Shown: positions 38,601 to 47,342 of the stretch, one piece after another
Layout: every line of letters starts with the position of its first letter
Position numbering within the stretch: position 1 is the stretch's first letter
Assembly: GCF_003667705.1 (NCBI RefSeq)
Contig: NZ_CP033019.1
Span: 3,534,001-3,598,000, forward strand
From: Janthinobacterium agaricidamnosum
GTDB lineage: Bacteria > Pseudomonadota > Gammaproteobacteria > Burkholderiales > Burkholderiaceae_D
Direction: 5' to 3'
Length of the DNA stretch: 64,000 nt
Notes under the pieces: model-generated
Databases searched by the model: none
Seen by the model: the letters and a program-made list of their open reading frames with translations, nothing else
What the model was told of the DNA's origin: nothing
Program-made: the position numbers and the translations under genes

Positions 38601-40652
38601 GCGCTCAGCAACCACTGGACGCAGCCGCTGCGCAGCTCCGACGCCCTGTACGAAGAAGCGTTTGGCTGGGCGCTGGAAATCGCCGACTTCGTGCAGGTCG
38701 GCGTGGTGGCGGCCGTGCGCGCCACCGACCGTATCATCCTCGGCGACTACCTGCCGCACCTGATGCACGACATCGAGCACGACCTGGCGCTGATGCGCGC
38801 CAACGGCCAGCAGGCGATGGCCGATTGCTGCGTCGCCGCCGCGGTCCAGCCGATCAAATGCCTGATGGGTCTCCTGCCCCGTCACGACAGCTACGATGAT
38901 GGGGCCTTCAGCGAGGCGCGCTTCCTCGATCAGTATGGCGGCTCGCAGCTGTACCGCGCCTACTTCTTGCAGGGGAAAATACGCAACGCCTACCTGTTCG
39001 ACAGCGCCGACGCCGAGCCGCTGGCCGGCCAGCTTGGCAGCGTCACCCAGATCATGCGCGGCCAGGCCAAGGTTGCCGAGTGCAGCTTCTACGCCGCGCT
39101 GATCCTGATCCGCGCCTTGCGGCGCGATCCTGCGCGTGACGATGCGGGCGATATGCTGGCCGTGGTCGGCACGCTGCAAACGAGCCTCGCCGAGTGGGCC
39201 AGGCAAGGCTCGGACAATAGCGACGCCAAGCATCTGCTGGTGATGGCCGAGATGGCACGCTACCGGGAAGACCTGCAGCTGGCCACGCGCTGCTACCAGC
39301 AGGCGATCGACGCGGCCGGCCTGGCGGGCTACGTCAACATACAAGCGCTGGGCAATGAACTGTGCGGCGAATGCTGGTTCGATCAGGGACAGGCGCGCGT
39401 GGCCGGCATCTTCATCCAGGACGCCATCGCGCACTACGGCCAGTGGGGCGCGCAGGGCAAGGTGGCGCAGCTGCAGGCGCGCCATGGCGCACTACTGTCA
39501 AGGATGGATGGCCGCGGCGCACAACGTCATTCCGTCTCCCACACGCACGGCAGTTCAGCGCTCGACCTGGCGTCGCTGCTGAAAGCGTCGCAGATCCTGT
39601 CGAACGAAGTGGGCCTGCGCAGCGTGCTGACGCGCCTCATTACCATCGTGTGCGAAAACGCCGGCGCGCAGGTGGCGCGCCTGCTGCTGCTGTCCGAAGG
39701 CAGCTACCAGCTGGAGGCCAATATCGATGGCGATGTCGTCACTGTCCTGCAATCGCGCCAGTTCGACCTGAACGCCGCCAGCGACCCGCAGTTCCCGCTG
39801 TCGCTGCTGCGCTACGTCATTCGCACCGGCGCCGAGGTGATCGAAGACTGCATCACGGGCGCCTCGCGCTTTGCCGCCGATCCGTACGTGCAGTTGCACC
39901 TGCCGCGCGCCGTCATGTGCCTGCCGATACGGCACGGCGGCCAGATCGGCGGCATCCTGTATTTCGAGAACCGGCTTGCAGAAGCCTCGTTCACGGAGGA
40001 ACGCGTGGCGTTCCTGCGCATGCTCGGCGCCCAGGCGATGATCTCGATCTCCAGCGCCAGGCTGCATGACAGCCTCGAACGGCGCGTTGCCGAACGCACG
40101 GAACAGCTGGAAGACGCCAACCGCAAACTGGCGACCTTGTCCATCACCGACGGTCTGACCGGCCTGGCGAACCGGCGTCATTTCGACGACGTATTGCGTG
40201 CCGAATGTGCGCGTGCCACGCGCGTCGGCCGGCCGCTTGCCGTCATCATGCTCGATGTCGACTACTTCAAGCGCTTCAACGACAGTCACGGCCACCAGGC
40301 CGGCGACGCATGCCTGGTGCGGGTCGCGCATGCGCTGGCGGCCGGCATGCGGCGCGCGGGCGACCTGACGGCGCGCTATGGCGGCGAAGAGTTTTCGATC
40401 GTGCTGCCCAACACCGGCGCGGACGAAGCGCGCCAGATCGGCGAAGCACTGCGGCGGGCGATCGAAGATCTGGGTATCTCCCACGCGAATGCGGAGGCGC
40501 AGCAGGTGACGATCAGCGTCGGCATCGCGGTCCAGCCGGCACCGAAAGCCGCCGATCCGGACGCCCTGCTGCGCCTGGCCGATGCCGCGCTGTACCACGC
40601 CAAGGATGAGGGGCGCAATTGCGTGGTGCTCAGGGTGCTGCCGCCTGGCTGA
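35610..40652 (+). CDS. Protein kinase / AAA-ATPase / GAF / GGDEF hybrid sensor
   Basis: A 1680-residue cytoplasmic signalling protein. Residues about 9-270 are a Ser/Thr protein kinase: catalytic loop IHKDINPANL (about 133), DFG in LIDFGIACEL (about 155) and YMAPEQTG. Residues about 295-480 are an AAA/STAND ATPase with Walker A GHSGIGKSA (about 330) and Walker B LFLDDLQWAD. A long helical TPR-like region follows, then GAF (about 1315-1480) and a GGDEF diguanylate cyclase with active-site GGEEF (about 1590) and RAGD, a correctly placed inhibitory RxxD. The layout is that of PknB-ATPase-GAF hybrids, but with c-di-GMP output instead of histidine kinase. The HRD arginine is Lys here. Confidence 0.92.
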   Translation: MRSLFAHEIIKQLHSGVRSRVYRARAADGTALIVKKPNQQFPSFQQLAQFKREYAIARRCRHPGVAHPLALQLHGGCWTMIVEDCGGQALDQVLRAQVAARRMPSQPALALDDFFDIALQLCAALDEVHRQGVIHKDINPANLVWNGGRRLLQLIDFGIACELPYESHGIANLQTLEGTLRYMAPEQTGRMNRRVDWRADFYALGATFYELLAGQAPFETDDEMELVHCHIARSPDWSHPALASLPGQLLPIIQRLLEKNADQRYQSLQGLRSDLEACRAQKPAQTLKLSDHNGHFLVPQTLHGREDAIAVLLAAFERSAAGRCEMLLVAGHSGIGKSAVVNEVQKPIIARRGCFLSGKFDQLQRDVPYAPLIQAFQELVRQLLGQPEETLRQWSAKLHEVLGSGIGMLIELIPQLALIVGPTDAVPASDPAQAQLRLDRLFPRFVEVFACAGHPLVLFLDDLQWADAATLRMIELLMVSCDKSCMLFIGAYRDNEVSADHPLIALRDKLLAREVRLSTLLLSALTEPQVAQMVSATVRVATHDCAPLTSICYRKTAGNPFFLNQFLASLNETGHLRYRAADDCWDWDLPAIEQAKYTDNVVEVLLEKIRRLPTVTQHLLQLAASCGNRFTLDTLALAMDRAHRKTQQDLWPALRAGLIQPLDERYKYVSGDSDAANSGVAYRFLHDRVQQAAYLVADDATRVANHLLIGRLLLRHTAPQHQDATLFEIVEQLNAGRALIKDADERVQLATLNLQAGVKARRSAAFQSTLEHMRIGLELLPEQAWSVHASLWLDLQLGAAEAAYLCGQFDTAEAIYPLVRARSLSPLQQVRCIAIQAHQYQLQGRLLDAIAVQRDGLALLHIDIPHDVAQMKARFSDILADIGQQPGAHAPDTLLAADDMCEPDAVAAMQMMQGLWMASYYAGQQDLSALMVVSMTRLSMQRGNSDFSAVAYVGYAMMLALYSGDIARGYAFGAMAMALARRRANLQTRTLTGLMFGALSNHWTQPLRSSDALYEEAFGWALEIADFVQVGVVAAVRATDRIILGDYLPHLMHDIEHDLALMRANGQQAMADCCVAAAVQPIKCLMGLLPRHDSYDDGAFSEARFLDQYGGSQLYRAYFLQGKIRNAYLFDSADAEPLAGQLGSVTQIMRGQAKVAECSFYAALILIRALRRDPARDDAGDMLAVVGTLQTSLAEWARQGSDNSDAKHLLVMAEMARYREDLQLATRCYQQAIDAAGLAGYVNIQALGNELCGECWFDQGQARVAGIFIQDAIAHYGQWGAQGKVAQLQARHGALLSRMDGRGAQRHSVSHTHGSSALDLASLLKASQILSNEVGLRSVLTRLITIVCENAGAQVARLLLLSEGSYQLEANIDGDVVTVLQSRQFDLNAASDPQFPLSLLRYVIRTGAEVIEDCITGASRFAADPYVQLHLPRAVMCLPIRHGGQIGGILYFENRLAEASFTEERVAFLRMLGAQAMISISSARLHDSLERRVAERTEQLEDANRKLATLSITDGLTGLANRRHFDDVLRAECARATRVGRPLAVIMLDVDYFKRFNDSHGHQAGDACLVRVAHALAAGMRRAGDLTARYGGEEFSIVLPNTGADEARQIGEALRRAIEDLGISHANAEAQQVTISVGIAVQPAPKAADPDALLRLADAALYHAKDEGRNCVVLRVLPPG

Positions 40653-40693
40653 CCGGCAGCGCCGCGCACCGCATTCACGGCGCCGGCGATGCC

Positions 40694-42193
40694 TCAATCG
40701 CTGCCATGGCTGTTCTCGCGCGCCTGCTCCCGCGCTTTTTCGCTTGACGCCAGCCCGTTGAAGAACAGATTGAGCAGCACGGCAACGATGGCGGCCAGCA
40801 GGATGCCGCTGTGCAGCAACGGCGACAGGACTTTCGGCATGTGCTGCGCATATTGCTCGGCCACCAGCGGCAGCATGCCGAAGCCGATAGCCAGGGCCAC
40901 GATGAACAGGTTGTTGCGGTTGCTCTTGTAGTCGACGCCGGCCAGAATGCGGATGCCCGTCGCGGCGACCATGCCGAACATCACCAGCCCTGCCCCGCCC
41001 AGCACGAACGCCGGCACGGCTTCGGCCGTCTGCGCGATCTTCGGGATCACACCCATGATTAGCAGGAGGATGCCGGCCGCCACGCAGACCCAGCGGCTGC
41101 GCACGCCCGTCACGCCCACCAGTCCCACGTTTTGCGAAAACGACGTGTACGGGAAGGTATTGAAGATACCGCCGATCAAGGTCCCCAGACCATCGACGCG
41201 CAAGCCGCGGCTGATGTCGGCCTGTTCGATACGCTTGCCCGTCATCTCGCCCAAGGCCAGGAACATACCGAGCGACTCGATCATGACGACGATCATCACC
41301 AGGCTCATGGTCACGATGGCAACCAGGTCGAAAGTCGGCATGCCGAACTGGAACGGCGTAACGATGGCGAAAGCCTTGGCGCTGGCCACCTTGGCGAAGT
41401 CGGCCTTGCCCAGCGCAAACGACAGGGCCGTGCCGGAGATGATGCCGATCAACACGGCGATATTCGACAGGAAACCACGGCCATACTTGGCCACTAGCAA
41501 GATGACGGCCAGCACGAAGAAGGCGATGCCCATGTTGTCCAGCGCGCCGTAGCCGGGGTTGGCGATCAGGGGCACGGGGCCAGGCGGCGCGGGCAAGCCG
41601 GCCGCCGTGGCGGCCGCGGCCATCTTGAGAAAAGCGGGATCGGCGATCTGCGCCATGGCGGGCGGCCCGCCCATGGCCCAGTTTACGCCCACGCGCATCA
41701 GCGACACGCCGATCACGGCGATGATGCTGCCCGTGACCACGGGCGGGAACAGGGCCAGCAGGCGGCTGATGAAGGGCGCGATCAGCATGGAAACGACGCC
41801 GGCGCCGATCACGGCACCAAAGATGCCGGTGATGCCCAGGGCCGGATTGTTCGCCATGGCCAGCATGGGACTGACGGCGGCAAAGGTCACGCCCATCATG
41901 ACGGGCAGACGGATGCCGAAATGCTTGCCGATTCCCAAGGACTGAATCAGGGTCACGAGGCCGCAGCAGAACAGGTCGGCACTGATCAGCGCCGCCACCT
42001 GCTCGGGCGGCAGCTTGAGCGCGCGGCCGACGATCAGCGGCACGGCGATGGCGCCCGCATACATGACGAGTACGTGCTGCAAGCCCAGGGTGAACAGTTT
42101 CCCGGCCGGCAGCACTTCATCGACGGGGGACGGAGCGGCAGGCGTGGTAGCGGACACGCCGCGGTGGATGGATTTCAGACGGGGAGAGGCCAT
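40694..42193 (-). CDS. NCS2 xanthine/uric-acid permease
   Basis: A 499-residue inner-membrane proton symporter of the nucleobase-cation-symport-2 family, with about 14 membrane segments. The N-terminal PAGKLFTLGLQHVLVMYAGA and the VVTGSIIAVIGVSLMRVGVN and NTFPYTSFSQNVGLVGVTGV regions are characteristic of the xanthine/urate branch (UacT/XanQ/PucJK type). Substrate choice between xanthine and urate cannot be made with certainty. GGAG five bases before ATG 42193 fixes the start. It is convergent with the kinase gene and lies left of the tailocin locus. Confidence 0.9.
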   Translation of the reverse strand: MASPRLKSIHRGVSATTPAAPSPVDEVLPAGKLFTLGLQHVLVMYAGAIAVPLIVGRALKLPPEQVAALISADLFCCGLVTLIQSLGIGKHFGIRLPVMMGVTFAAVSPMLAMANNPALGITGIFGAVIGAGVVSMLIAPFISRLLALFPPVVTGSIIAVIGVSLMRVGVNWAMGGPPAMAQIADPAFLKMAAAATAAGLPAPPGPVPLIANPGYGALDNMGIAFFVLAVILLVAKYGRGFLSNIAVLIGIISGTALSFALGKADFAKVASAKAFAIVTPFQFGMPTFDLVAIVTMSLVMIVVMIESLGMFLALGEMTGKRIEQADISRGLRVDGLGTLIGGIFNTFPYTSFSQNVGLVGVTGVRSRWVCVAAGILLLIMGVIPKIAQTAEAVPAFVLGGAGLVMFGMVAATGIRILAGVDYKSNRNNLFIVALAIGFGMLPLVAEQYAQHMPKVLSPLLHSGILLAAIVAVLLNLFFNGLASSEKAREQARENSHGSD

Positions 42194-42662
42194 TTACGCT
42201 CCATTTCCTGGGTTACCGCGGCACGGATGGGTGCAGGTGAAAAGGAAAAGCAAGACAGAAACGGGACGACAGAAACACACTAGCGGCCGATGATGCATGC
42301 GAAGCTCCTTGGATGGAATGACCGAGGTAGCCATGCACGCTTCGTGCCAGGTGATTGTATACAGAGATTGTGCCGAAAGTCACCAGAAATCAGCTAATCA
42401 GGCGGTGAATGCACCGTTTTCTCGCATGCCGCCCCGCATCTGCACCAGAAGGCGGCGGCGCTGGCAGGCCACTGGTGAATGGGGACTGCTGCCTGGAACG
42501 CCTGTCAAAAACCAATGCGCATCGTCATTTGCGGCCGGCGATGCTCACTGCCTCGGCGGCACGCTGCTTCGTGCAGTGGCGTTTCTCGGGCCAGCGGGAC
42601 GCCGGGCCTTCCTTGCGCCCGTCACGGTTTTGGTGGGCGCTATCAGGCGCAGTCAGGCGTTG
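42194..42662. other. Left flank of tail locus, no gene seen
   Basis: 469 bases between the permease start and the end of the lysis genes. No frame has both a start site and a recognisable product. The permease promoter must lie in the first part. No intrinsic terminator with a T run is visible behind Rz1. Confidence 0.45.
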
Positions 42663-42959
42663 TTAGCCGCCCGCACAGGCATCGAGCAGCGCTTCCAGCT
42701 GACGCACATGGGCAGCACGCAATTGCTCGCGCGCCAGCAAGGCTTGCACTTGCTCGAAGATGCCGTGGGCTGGCACCGCAGGCAAGGCGGGCGAGGCGGG
42801 GCGCGTGGCGATGCATGGCGCGCTCACCGGCCACGCTTGCACCTGCGATGCTGGCCCCCATGCCGCACAGCCGCTCAACAAGCTTACCAGCAACAAACTG
42901 GCTAAACGGTTGGCGAGGCTGCCGGCATGCCTTCCGGCACGTTCGCCTGGCGACCTCAT
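42663..42959 (-). CDS. o-spanin (Rz1-like lipoprotein)
   Basis: A 98-residue lipoprotein with SLLLVSLLSGCAAW as signal and lipobox. It is somewhat proline-rich after the Cys (CIATRPASPALPAVPAH), as in outer-membrane spanin subunits. ATG 42959 overlaps the stop of the i-spanin by four bases (ATGA). With Rz it would fuse the inner and outer membranes at the end of lysis. It is longer than lambda Rz1, and the C-terminal helix (FEQVQALLAREQLRAAHVRQ) could pair with the coiled coil of Rz. Confidence 0.8.
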   Translation of the reverse strand: MRSPGERAGRHAGSLANRLASLLLVSLLSGCAAWGPASQVQAWPVSAPCIATRPASPALPAVPAHGIFEQVQALLAREQLRAAHVRQLEALLDACAGG

Positions 42960-43282
42960 GGCATTTCTCTGGCGATCAAGGCCTCGGCGGCACGACAGGC
43001 GTCGCCTTCGGGCGGCAGCGCCAGGATGCGCGCTGCCGCCGCTTGCGCCTCTGCCTGCCCGGTCTGCGCCGTGGCCAGCGCCTGGCGTACCCGCGCCGAC
43101 CGGCGTGCGCCCTCTTCCCGCATCGTATCGAGCGCCTGGCTCTGGCGCCGCAACAGGGCTTGCACTTCGAGTACTTGCGCCGCGCACGCGGCACGGCCCG
43201 TTTCGCGGCCCCAGCGCTGGGCGCAAAACACGGCTGCCCCCAGCAACAGCAGCATGGCCACAATGCTCCAGGACGGCTTCAT
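42956..43282 (-). CDS. i-spanin (Rz-like)
   Basis: A 108-residue type II inner-membrane protein: an N-terminal membrane anchor (SIVAMLLLLGAAVFCAQ) followed by a long periplasmic coiled coil (VLEVQALLRRQSQALDTMRE and onward). This is the architecture of phage i-spanins. ATG 43282 overlaps the endolysin stop (ATGA) and its stop overlaps the Rz1-like start, giving a gap-free lysis cassette. Confidence 0.82.
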   Translation of the reverse strand: MKPSWSIVAMLLLLGAAVFCAQRWGRETGRAACAAQVLEVQALLRRQSQALDTMREEGARRSARVRQALATAQTGQAEAQAAAARILALPPEGDACRAAEALIAREMP

Positions 43283-43794
43283 GCCAGCACCTTGCGCGCA
43301 GCCTGGTACAAGGCCAGGCGTTCGGCCAGGCCGTTCACACCGCCGTTGATGCGGCGCGTCACCCGTTCCTGGTCACCCGCGTCGGCCAGGCGGTTCAAGC
43401 CGCGCGATTGCCAGAACCAGCCCGCCGAGCGGCACGCGAAAGTCGTCTGCTCCAGCAACTGCGGCGCCGCCAGCAAGTCGATATCCAGCGCCACGCCGCA
43501 CGCCGCGTAGTTGGCGCGCCCCGTCACCTGCAGCAAGCCGCGCCCCTTGAAGCGCACGCCATCGCCAGCGACCACATTACCCAGGTCCGCGCGTCCTTCA
43601 TAGACCGTGCCGCTGGCCAGCTCGCGCACATAACGCAACTGTCCCGATTCGTGCCCCACCTGTGCCAGAAACGCCGCCTGGCGCAGCGGCGTATCGATGC
43701 TGAACTCGCTCATCGCCGCATTCAGCGGAGCCAGGAACAGCGTAGCGCGGCGGCCGGCCAACGGCATGATCTGCATCAATTGCGCGCCTGTCAC
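43279..43794 (-). CDS. Phage endolysin, GH19 chitinase-like
   Basis: A 171-residue glycoside hydrolase family 19 lysin that cuts the peptidoglycan sugar backbone. The catalytic Glu is in AFLAQVGHESGQLRYV; the RFKGRGLLQVTGRANYAA and FWQSRGLN segments are classic for phage GH19 lysins. There is no signal peptide, so it needs the holin. The start is GTG 43794, overlapping the holin stop (GTGA). A longer frame reading through the holin region from 44700 is spurious, because it would run out of frame through the holin gene. Confidence 0.9.
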   Translation of the reverse strand: MTGAQLMQIMPLAGRRATLFLAPLNAAMSEFSIDTPLRQAAFLAQVGHESGQLRYVRELASGTVYEGRADLGNVVAGDGVRFKGRGLLQVTGRANYAACGVALDIDLLAAPQLLEQTTFACRSAGWFWQSRGLNRLADAGDQERVTRRINGGVNGLAERLALYQAARKVLA

Positions 43795-44219
43795 AGCATG
43801 CCCCGCACATCCTTGACGGCAGCGGCCGCATCGGCCGCCAGTTCGCCGATATCCTTGCCGCGCCGCTTGTCGAACCAGCGCACGCAGGCGCCCAGTACCC
43901 ACCAGGCAGGCAAGCCGGCCGCCACCATCAGCGGCGCGGCGATAAATAAAAATCCCGTGGCCGGGTCGCCGCCATACAGGCCCGCCACGGTTTTCGCACT
44001 GTCGAACAGGCTGGGCCACCACGACAGCACGGCGGCCACCAGCACGGGGCCAAGAAAGGTGGAAATGATGATGCTGGAACAAAAACGAATAAATGCCTCC
44101 TTGGTGGTTTGGGGCCACATGAACATGAAGCCCAGCGACGTGGCGGCGGCGCCGGCCAGCACGGGCACGCCAAACAGTTTGATCAATGCGCCGCCGGCGG
44201 CGGTGGTTTCGAGGGCCAT
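43791..44219 (-). CDS. Putative holin
   Basis: A 142-residue protein with about three hydrophobic segments (ALIKLFGVPVLAGAAATSLG, then CSSIIISTFLGPVLVAAVLS, then FLFIAAPLMVAAGLPAWWVL) and a charged C-terminus (RWFDKRRGKDIGEL). Position directly before the endolysin and overlap with it support a holin. It is the first gene behind the internal terminator at 44245-44267, so the lysis cassette may be set apart transcriptionally. Confidence 0.75.
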   Translation of the reverse strand: MALETTAAGGALIKLFGVPVLAGAAATSLGFMFMWPQTTKEAFIRFCSSIIISTFLGPVLVAAVLSWWPSLFDSAKTVAGLYGGDPATGFLFIAAPLMVAAGLPAWWVLGACVRWFDKRRGKDIGELAADAAAAVKDVRGML

Positions 44220-44244
44220 GGTTGCCTTTCAGGTGGTGGAAATG

Positions 44245-44267
44245 AAAAAACCCGCCGAAGCGGGTTT
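44245..44267 (-). terminator. Internal terminator between fibre and holin genes
   Basis: The hairpin AAACCCGC-TTCG-GCGGGTTT on the minus strand is followed by six T. It has a very stable UUCG tetraloop. It sits 23 bases behind the fibre stop and 25 before the holin start, inside the operon. Confidence 0.88.
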
Positions 44268-44290
44268 GTGGTGACGATGAATAATATGGA

Positions 44291-46027
44291 CTAGGACGCC
44301 TCGAGCGCAGCAAGGCGCGCCTCTGTTCTGGAGATACGAGCCACGAGGCCACGGGCGATAAACAGATTGAGCTGATCGTTGCGCAGGGAATACAGACTAC
44401 CTGCCTCCCTGATGACCACTTGCGTTGCCTCCACGGCCTCAGCTGCAGGAACAACGACATTCCCATCGGCATCGGTAAAAGCAGGCTGAGGGGGCACGGC
44501 CGGCCGATAACCCAGCTCCTCCTCCCACTGGTCGAAACAGATGAATCCGTATTCGAACGGATCGAGTCCATGCTGCTCCATGATGGCAATGATGCCCTGG
44601 ACCGTGCCGCCGACGTGCCGGCGAGCATCCGCCCCTTTGGCCTGGATCGACTCCAACCACTTGTAAGTGCCGACACTTTCAGCGATGGTCTCCGCCGCAC
44701 TGATCTCAGCGTCTGTCATTGGGCGGATAGGTGTCTTCATCCTGGCGTCCGAGGTATTGATGGCGCCTGTAACGGCATATACGGTGGTGTATCTGGATGC
44801 GGGCGCGCCAAGGGACAACACGCTATCTGACGTTGGGTACAACTGTTGCGGATTAATGGCGACGATATCGCTTAACACGCCACCTTTTCGCAACTGAAAT
44901 GCGAACGTAGAATCCACGGCACTGTTATTGCATAACATCCGCCCACACAGGCCATTGGCGTTATACGAATCCCATATTGAGGGATTCAGGCCCGAGGCCT
45001 TCGCAGAGAAAACGCCGTATCCGTTTTGTCCCTGGGAGATAATTTCAGTTGACCCCCCGGATGTTACCGTCAACGTAGGAGAATTCATCGCTACTGAAAC
45101 TAAATTGCTGAACGTCATCACCCCGGTATCCGCTACACGGAATCGCTCAACCGAATTTGTAATCATTGACAGTGTGCCTGCTACAGGCGAGTACAGGCCA
45201 TACCCGCTGGCACCGATCAGGTACCCGACAGTCGACCGCACTGGTCCTGTGAATGAAGGGTTGGACTTCGGAGCCAGTAAATTCATTGCCTCCTGCTGGA
45301 GAATACTCACGGGTTTGTTAGCATCAGATGTATTGCTCACTTTATCCAGGGACGCTGCATTTGCCTTGAGGTCCAGCGCTTCCTGCTGCAAAAGGCTGAT
45401 CGGTTTATTCGCGTCGGCTGTATTGTCCACTTTACTCAGGCCCACATCGTTTTTGCTGCCTGACGTAGCCACCGCCGCAAACTGTGGCTTACCAGTAATG
45501 CTGCCCCAGGCCGGCACATACGAGCTAGGCTGCGCATCAGTAATGCCATAGCCAGCCAGCGTCGTCGCGCGCACCGCTTTTTTTGTATCCAATTCGGCCA
45601 GAGCCGCCTGCACGTTTGTCGCAACGATGCCACCCGCCGGCGTGCTTGCAACTTGCGACGCCACGTTCGTCGGAATCGTCACCCAGGCGCCAGCCTGGAA
45701 TACGCGCAGGCAGCCGCCGTTCAGCACCGTGTCCCAGTAGGTCGCGCCGGCCAGCAGCGCACCGCCATTATTGTCAACGTCCGGCGGAAGCGCCTTGGCG
45801 CCAAGATAGCGCACTTCAAGCGATTTGAGCGCTGCCTCCGCCTTTGAGGCAGCGATGGCAGCAGTACCATCCGACTCTGCCGCCGCAGCGGCTGCAGCCG
45901 CCGAAGCAGCAGCGCTCGCGGCCGCCGCCGCGGAATTCTGCGGGATATCAACAATATCCTTCGCCTTGGCCAACTGGTTCAGCTGATAGATCAGATCCTG
46001 CTGGCCGTATTTAAAAGCATCAGTCAT
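44291..46027 (-). CDS. Tail fibre with S74 intramolecular chaperone
   Basis: A 578-residue fibre. An N-terminal Ala-rich coiled coil (residues about 30-75) is followed by two repeats of NxxDANKPxSxLQQEA type and a beta-rich receptor-binding middle. The C-terminal S74 peptidase/chaperone domain begins at INTSDARMKTPIRPMTDAE; such domains help trimerisation and cut themselves off at the Ser-Asp. A terminal coiled coil (ARISRTEARLAALE) closes the chain. As the last tail gene it is the likely target-specificity determinant. Its ATG shares one base with the upstream stop (TAATG). Confidence 0.85.
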   Translation of the reverse strand: MTDAFKYGQQDLIYQLNQLAKAKDIVDIPQNSAAAAASAAASAAAAAAAAESDGTAAIAASKAEAALKSLEVRYLGAKALPPDVDNNGGALLAGATYWDTVLNGGCLRVFQAGAWVTIPTNVASQVASTPAGGIVATNVQAALAELDTKKAVRATTLAGYGITDAQPSSYVPAWGSITGKPQFAAVATSGSKNDVGLSKVDNTADANKPISLLQQEALDLKANAASLDKVSNTSDANKPVSILQQEAMNLLAPKSNPSFTGPVRSTVGYLIGASGYGLYSPVAGTLSMITNSVERFRVADTGVMTFSNLVSVAMNSPTLTVTSGGSTEIISQGQNGYGVFSAKASGLNPSIWDSYNANGLCGRMLCNNSAVDSTFAFQLRKGGVLSDIVAINPQQLYPTSDSVLSLGAPASRYTTVYAVTGAINTSDARMKTPIRPMTDAEISAAETIAESVGTYKWLESIQAKGADARRHVGGTVQGIIAIMEQHGLDPFEYGFICFDQWEEELGYRPAVPPQPAFTDADGNVVVPAAEAVEATQVVIREAGSLYSLRNDQLNLFIARGLVARISRTEARLAALEAS

Positions 46028-46857
46028 TACAGCTCCTCGACTTCAATGGTGGTGGTATATGCCTGGAAAGATGGCGTGGTGATGGCGGCCAAGTTGGCCA
46101 GGCGCCCATACACCTGGTGAGTCTGCTCGAGCTCGACGTCGTCGCTGTCCGGAAACAGGCTGACAAATAGCGGATGCGACAGACCATTCCCGCGCACGAT
46201 GCGCCACAGCTCGGCTCGATCCATTGGCGTCATGTGGTCGAGAGAAATCGACAGTTTTCGGTACAACGCACCGCGCTCGACTTTCTGCTCGCCGGCGCCA
46301 TTGCGGTACTGGCTGCTGGTATCGCATGGCGTGACGCCGGCGCCGTAAGATGCGTTCTGCTCGGGGCTCCACCAGGCGCCGGCCACCAGGCGCGCAGCCT
46401 CAATGTAGCCGGCAGGGTTGTCGGGATCGACCAGGTCGATCACCAGTTTTTTGACGCTGCGCATCTGGAACCAGCTGCGGCCATACGTGCCACCTCCGTA
46501 GCTGAATGCATTCACACCGAGGGGCAGCGCCCCCCAATTCCACATGCCCAGTCGCGCGTACTCGCATGCCGGCACGGTGCCGATATCGAAATCGGGTACG
46601 GCATCCCCTGGCTCGACGTAGCCGCGCACGCGAATCGTCGCCGTCGGCGTCAGGTTGCAAAATGGCAGAACCACGCCGCCGATGATCTCGGGCGTGGGCC
46701 AGGTGGCCGTAATGGTCAAGGCCTGACCGAGCGAACGCAGCACGTCATACTTGCCCTCGTGCTGCAGGTTGGCCGGCCCCAGCGCGCCAGCCTGGCTGGA
46801 CGCGGTCAGCACCGCCCGGTCGCCGGCGTTGTCATGGATGATGCGCAAGTTGTTCAT
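46027..46857 (-). CDS. Tail-tip/fibre-associated phage protein
   Basis: A 276-residue protein (MNNLRIIHDNAGDRAVLTAS...) with a jelly-roll-like beta-rich middle (TIRVRGYVEPGDAVPDF) and a second part around SISLDHMTPMDRAELWRIV. Similar proteins occur in siphophage tail-tip clusters with no defined role. It overlaps both neighbours (ATGA with the upstream gene, TAATG with the fibre), implying coupled translation and joint assembly. Confidence 0.7.
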   Translation of the reverse strand: MNNLRIIHDNAGDRAVLTASSQAGALGPANLQHEGKYDVLRSLGQALTITATWPTPEIIGGVVLPFCNLTPTATIRVRGYVEPGDAVPDFDIGTVPACEYARLGMWNWGALPLGVNAFSYGGGTYGRSWFQMRSVKKLVIDLVDPDNPAGYIEAARLVAGAWWSPEQNASYGAGVTPCDTSSQYRNGAGEQKVERGALYRKLSISLDHMTPMDRAELWRIVRGNGLSHPLFVSLFPDSDDVELEQTHQVYGRLANLAAITTPSFQAYTTTIEVEEL

Positions 46858-47342
46858 ACGTCACTCCGCGCTGGCCAAACAATGGCCTCAAGTTCTTCAA
46901 AGGAATTCGCTGCCGCGATCTGCTGGCGCAAGTGAAGGCCAATGGCGAATGCCTCGGCAACTTGCGCCCCCAGAGCTGCGCCAACGGCGATCATGCCGGC
47001 AGCATCGAGCGTCAGGTGGGTGTTATTTGATAAGGTCCAGTCAATGCTGTATGGCCGGCCGGCAGCCTGCGCCATCAGGGCCAGCTGCGTCGCACCAACT
47101 ATGCGATCCTTGTCTGCCTGGTACACGACGCCATCGCACGCGAAATCCGCAGCTTCAGCCATACAGCGTGCCGCCTTGATGCGATCCCAAGTGCGCGCTT
47201 TGACGCCATCCAGCGTTCTTGCATCTATCCACATGTCTGCCGCCACATCATATTCGTGATATTCGCTGGGCTGGGGCGGTATCGTTTTTCCTGTGCGCTC
47301 GTTTGTTTGAGTGCCGTCACTGTTAATAATTATTGTTCCCAT
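46854..47342 (-). CDS. DUF4376-type phage protein
   Basis: A 162-residue protein. The C-terminal half, AARCMAEAADFACDGVVYQA then DKDRIVGATQLAL and LTLDAAGMIAVGAALG, matches the DUF4376 module found in phage tail-fibre and fibre-assembly proteins. The N-terminus (MGTIIINSDGTQTNERTG) is short and polar. It may be a chaperone or adaptor for the fibre. ATG 47342 shares one base with the stop of the upstream gene. Confidence 0.72.
   Translation of the reverse strand: MGTIIINSDGTQTNERTGKTIPPQPSEYHEYDVAADMWIDARTLDGVKARTWDRIKAARCMAEAADFACDGVVYQADKDRIVGATQLALMAQAAGRPYSIDWTLSNNTHLTLDAAGMIAVGAALGAQVAEAFAIGLHLRQQIAAANSFEELEAIVWPARSDV

Noticed and set aside
43279..44700. A 473-codon frame that would fuse the lysin to upstream sequence
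   Set aside because: The part above 43794 overlaps the holin and the fibre end in a different frame and crosses an intrinsic terminator. Only the last 171 codons are the lysin.
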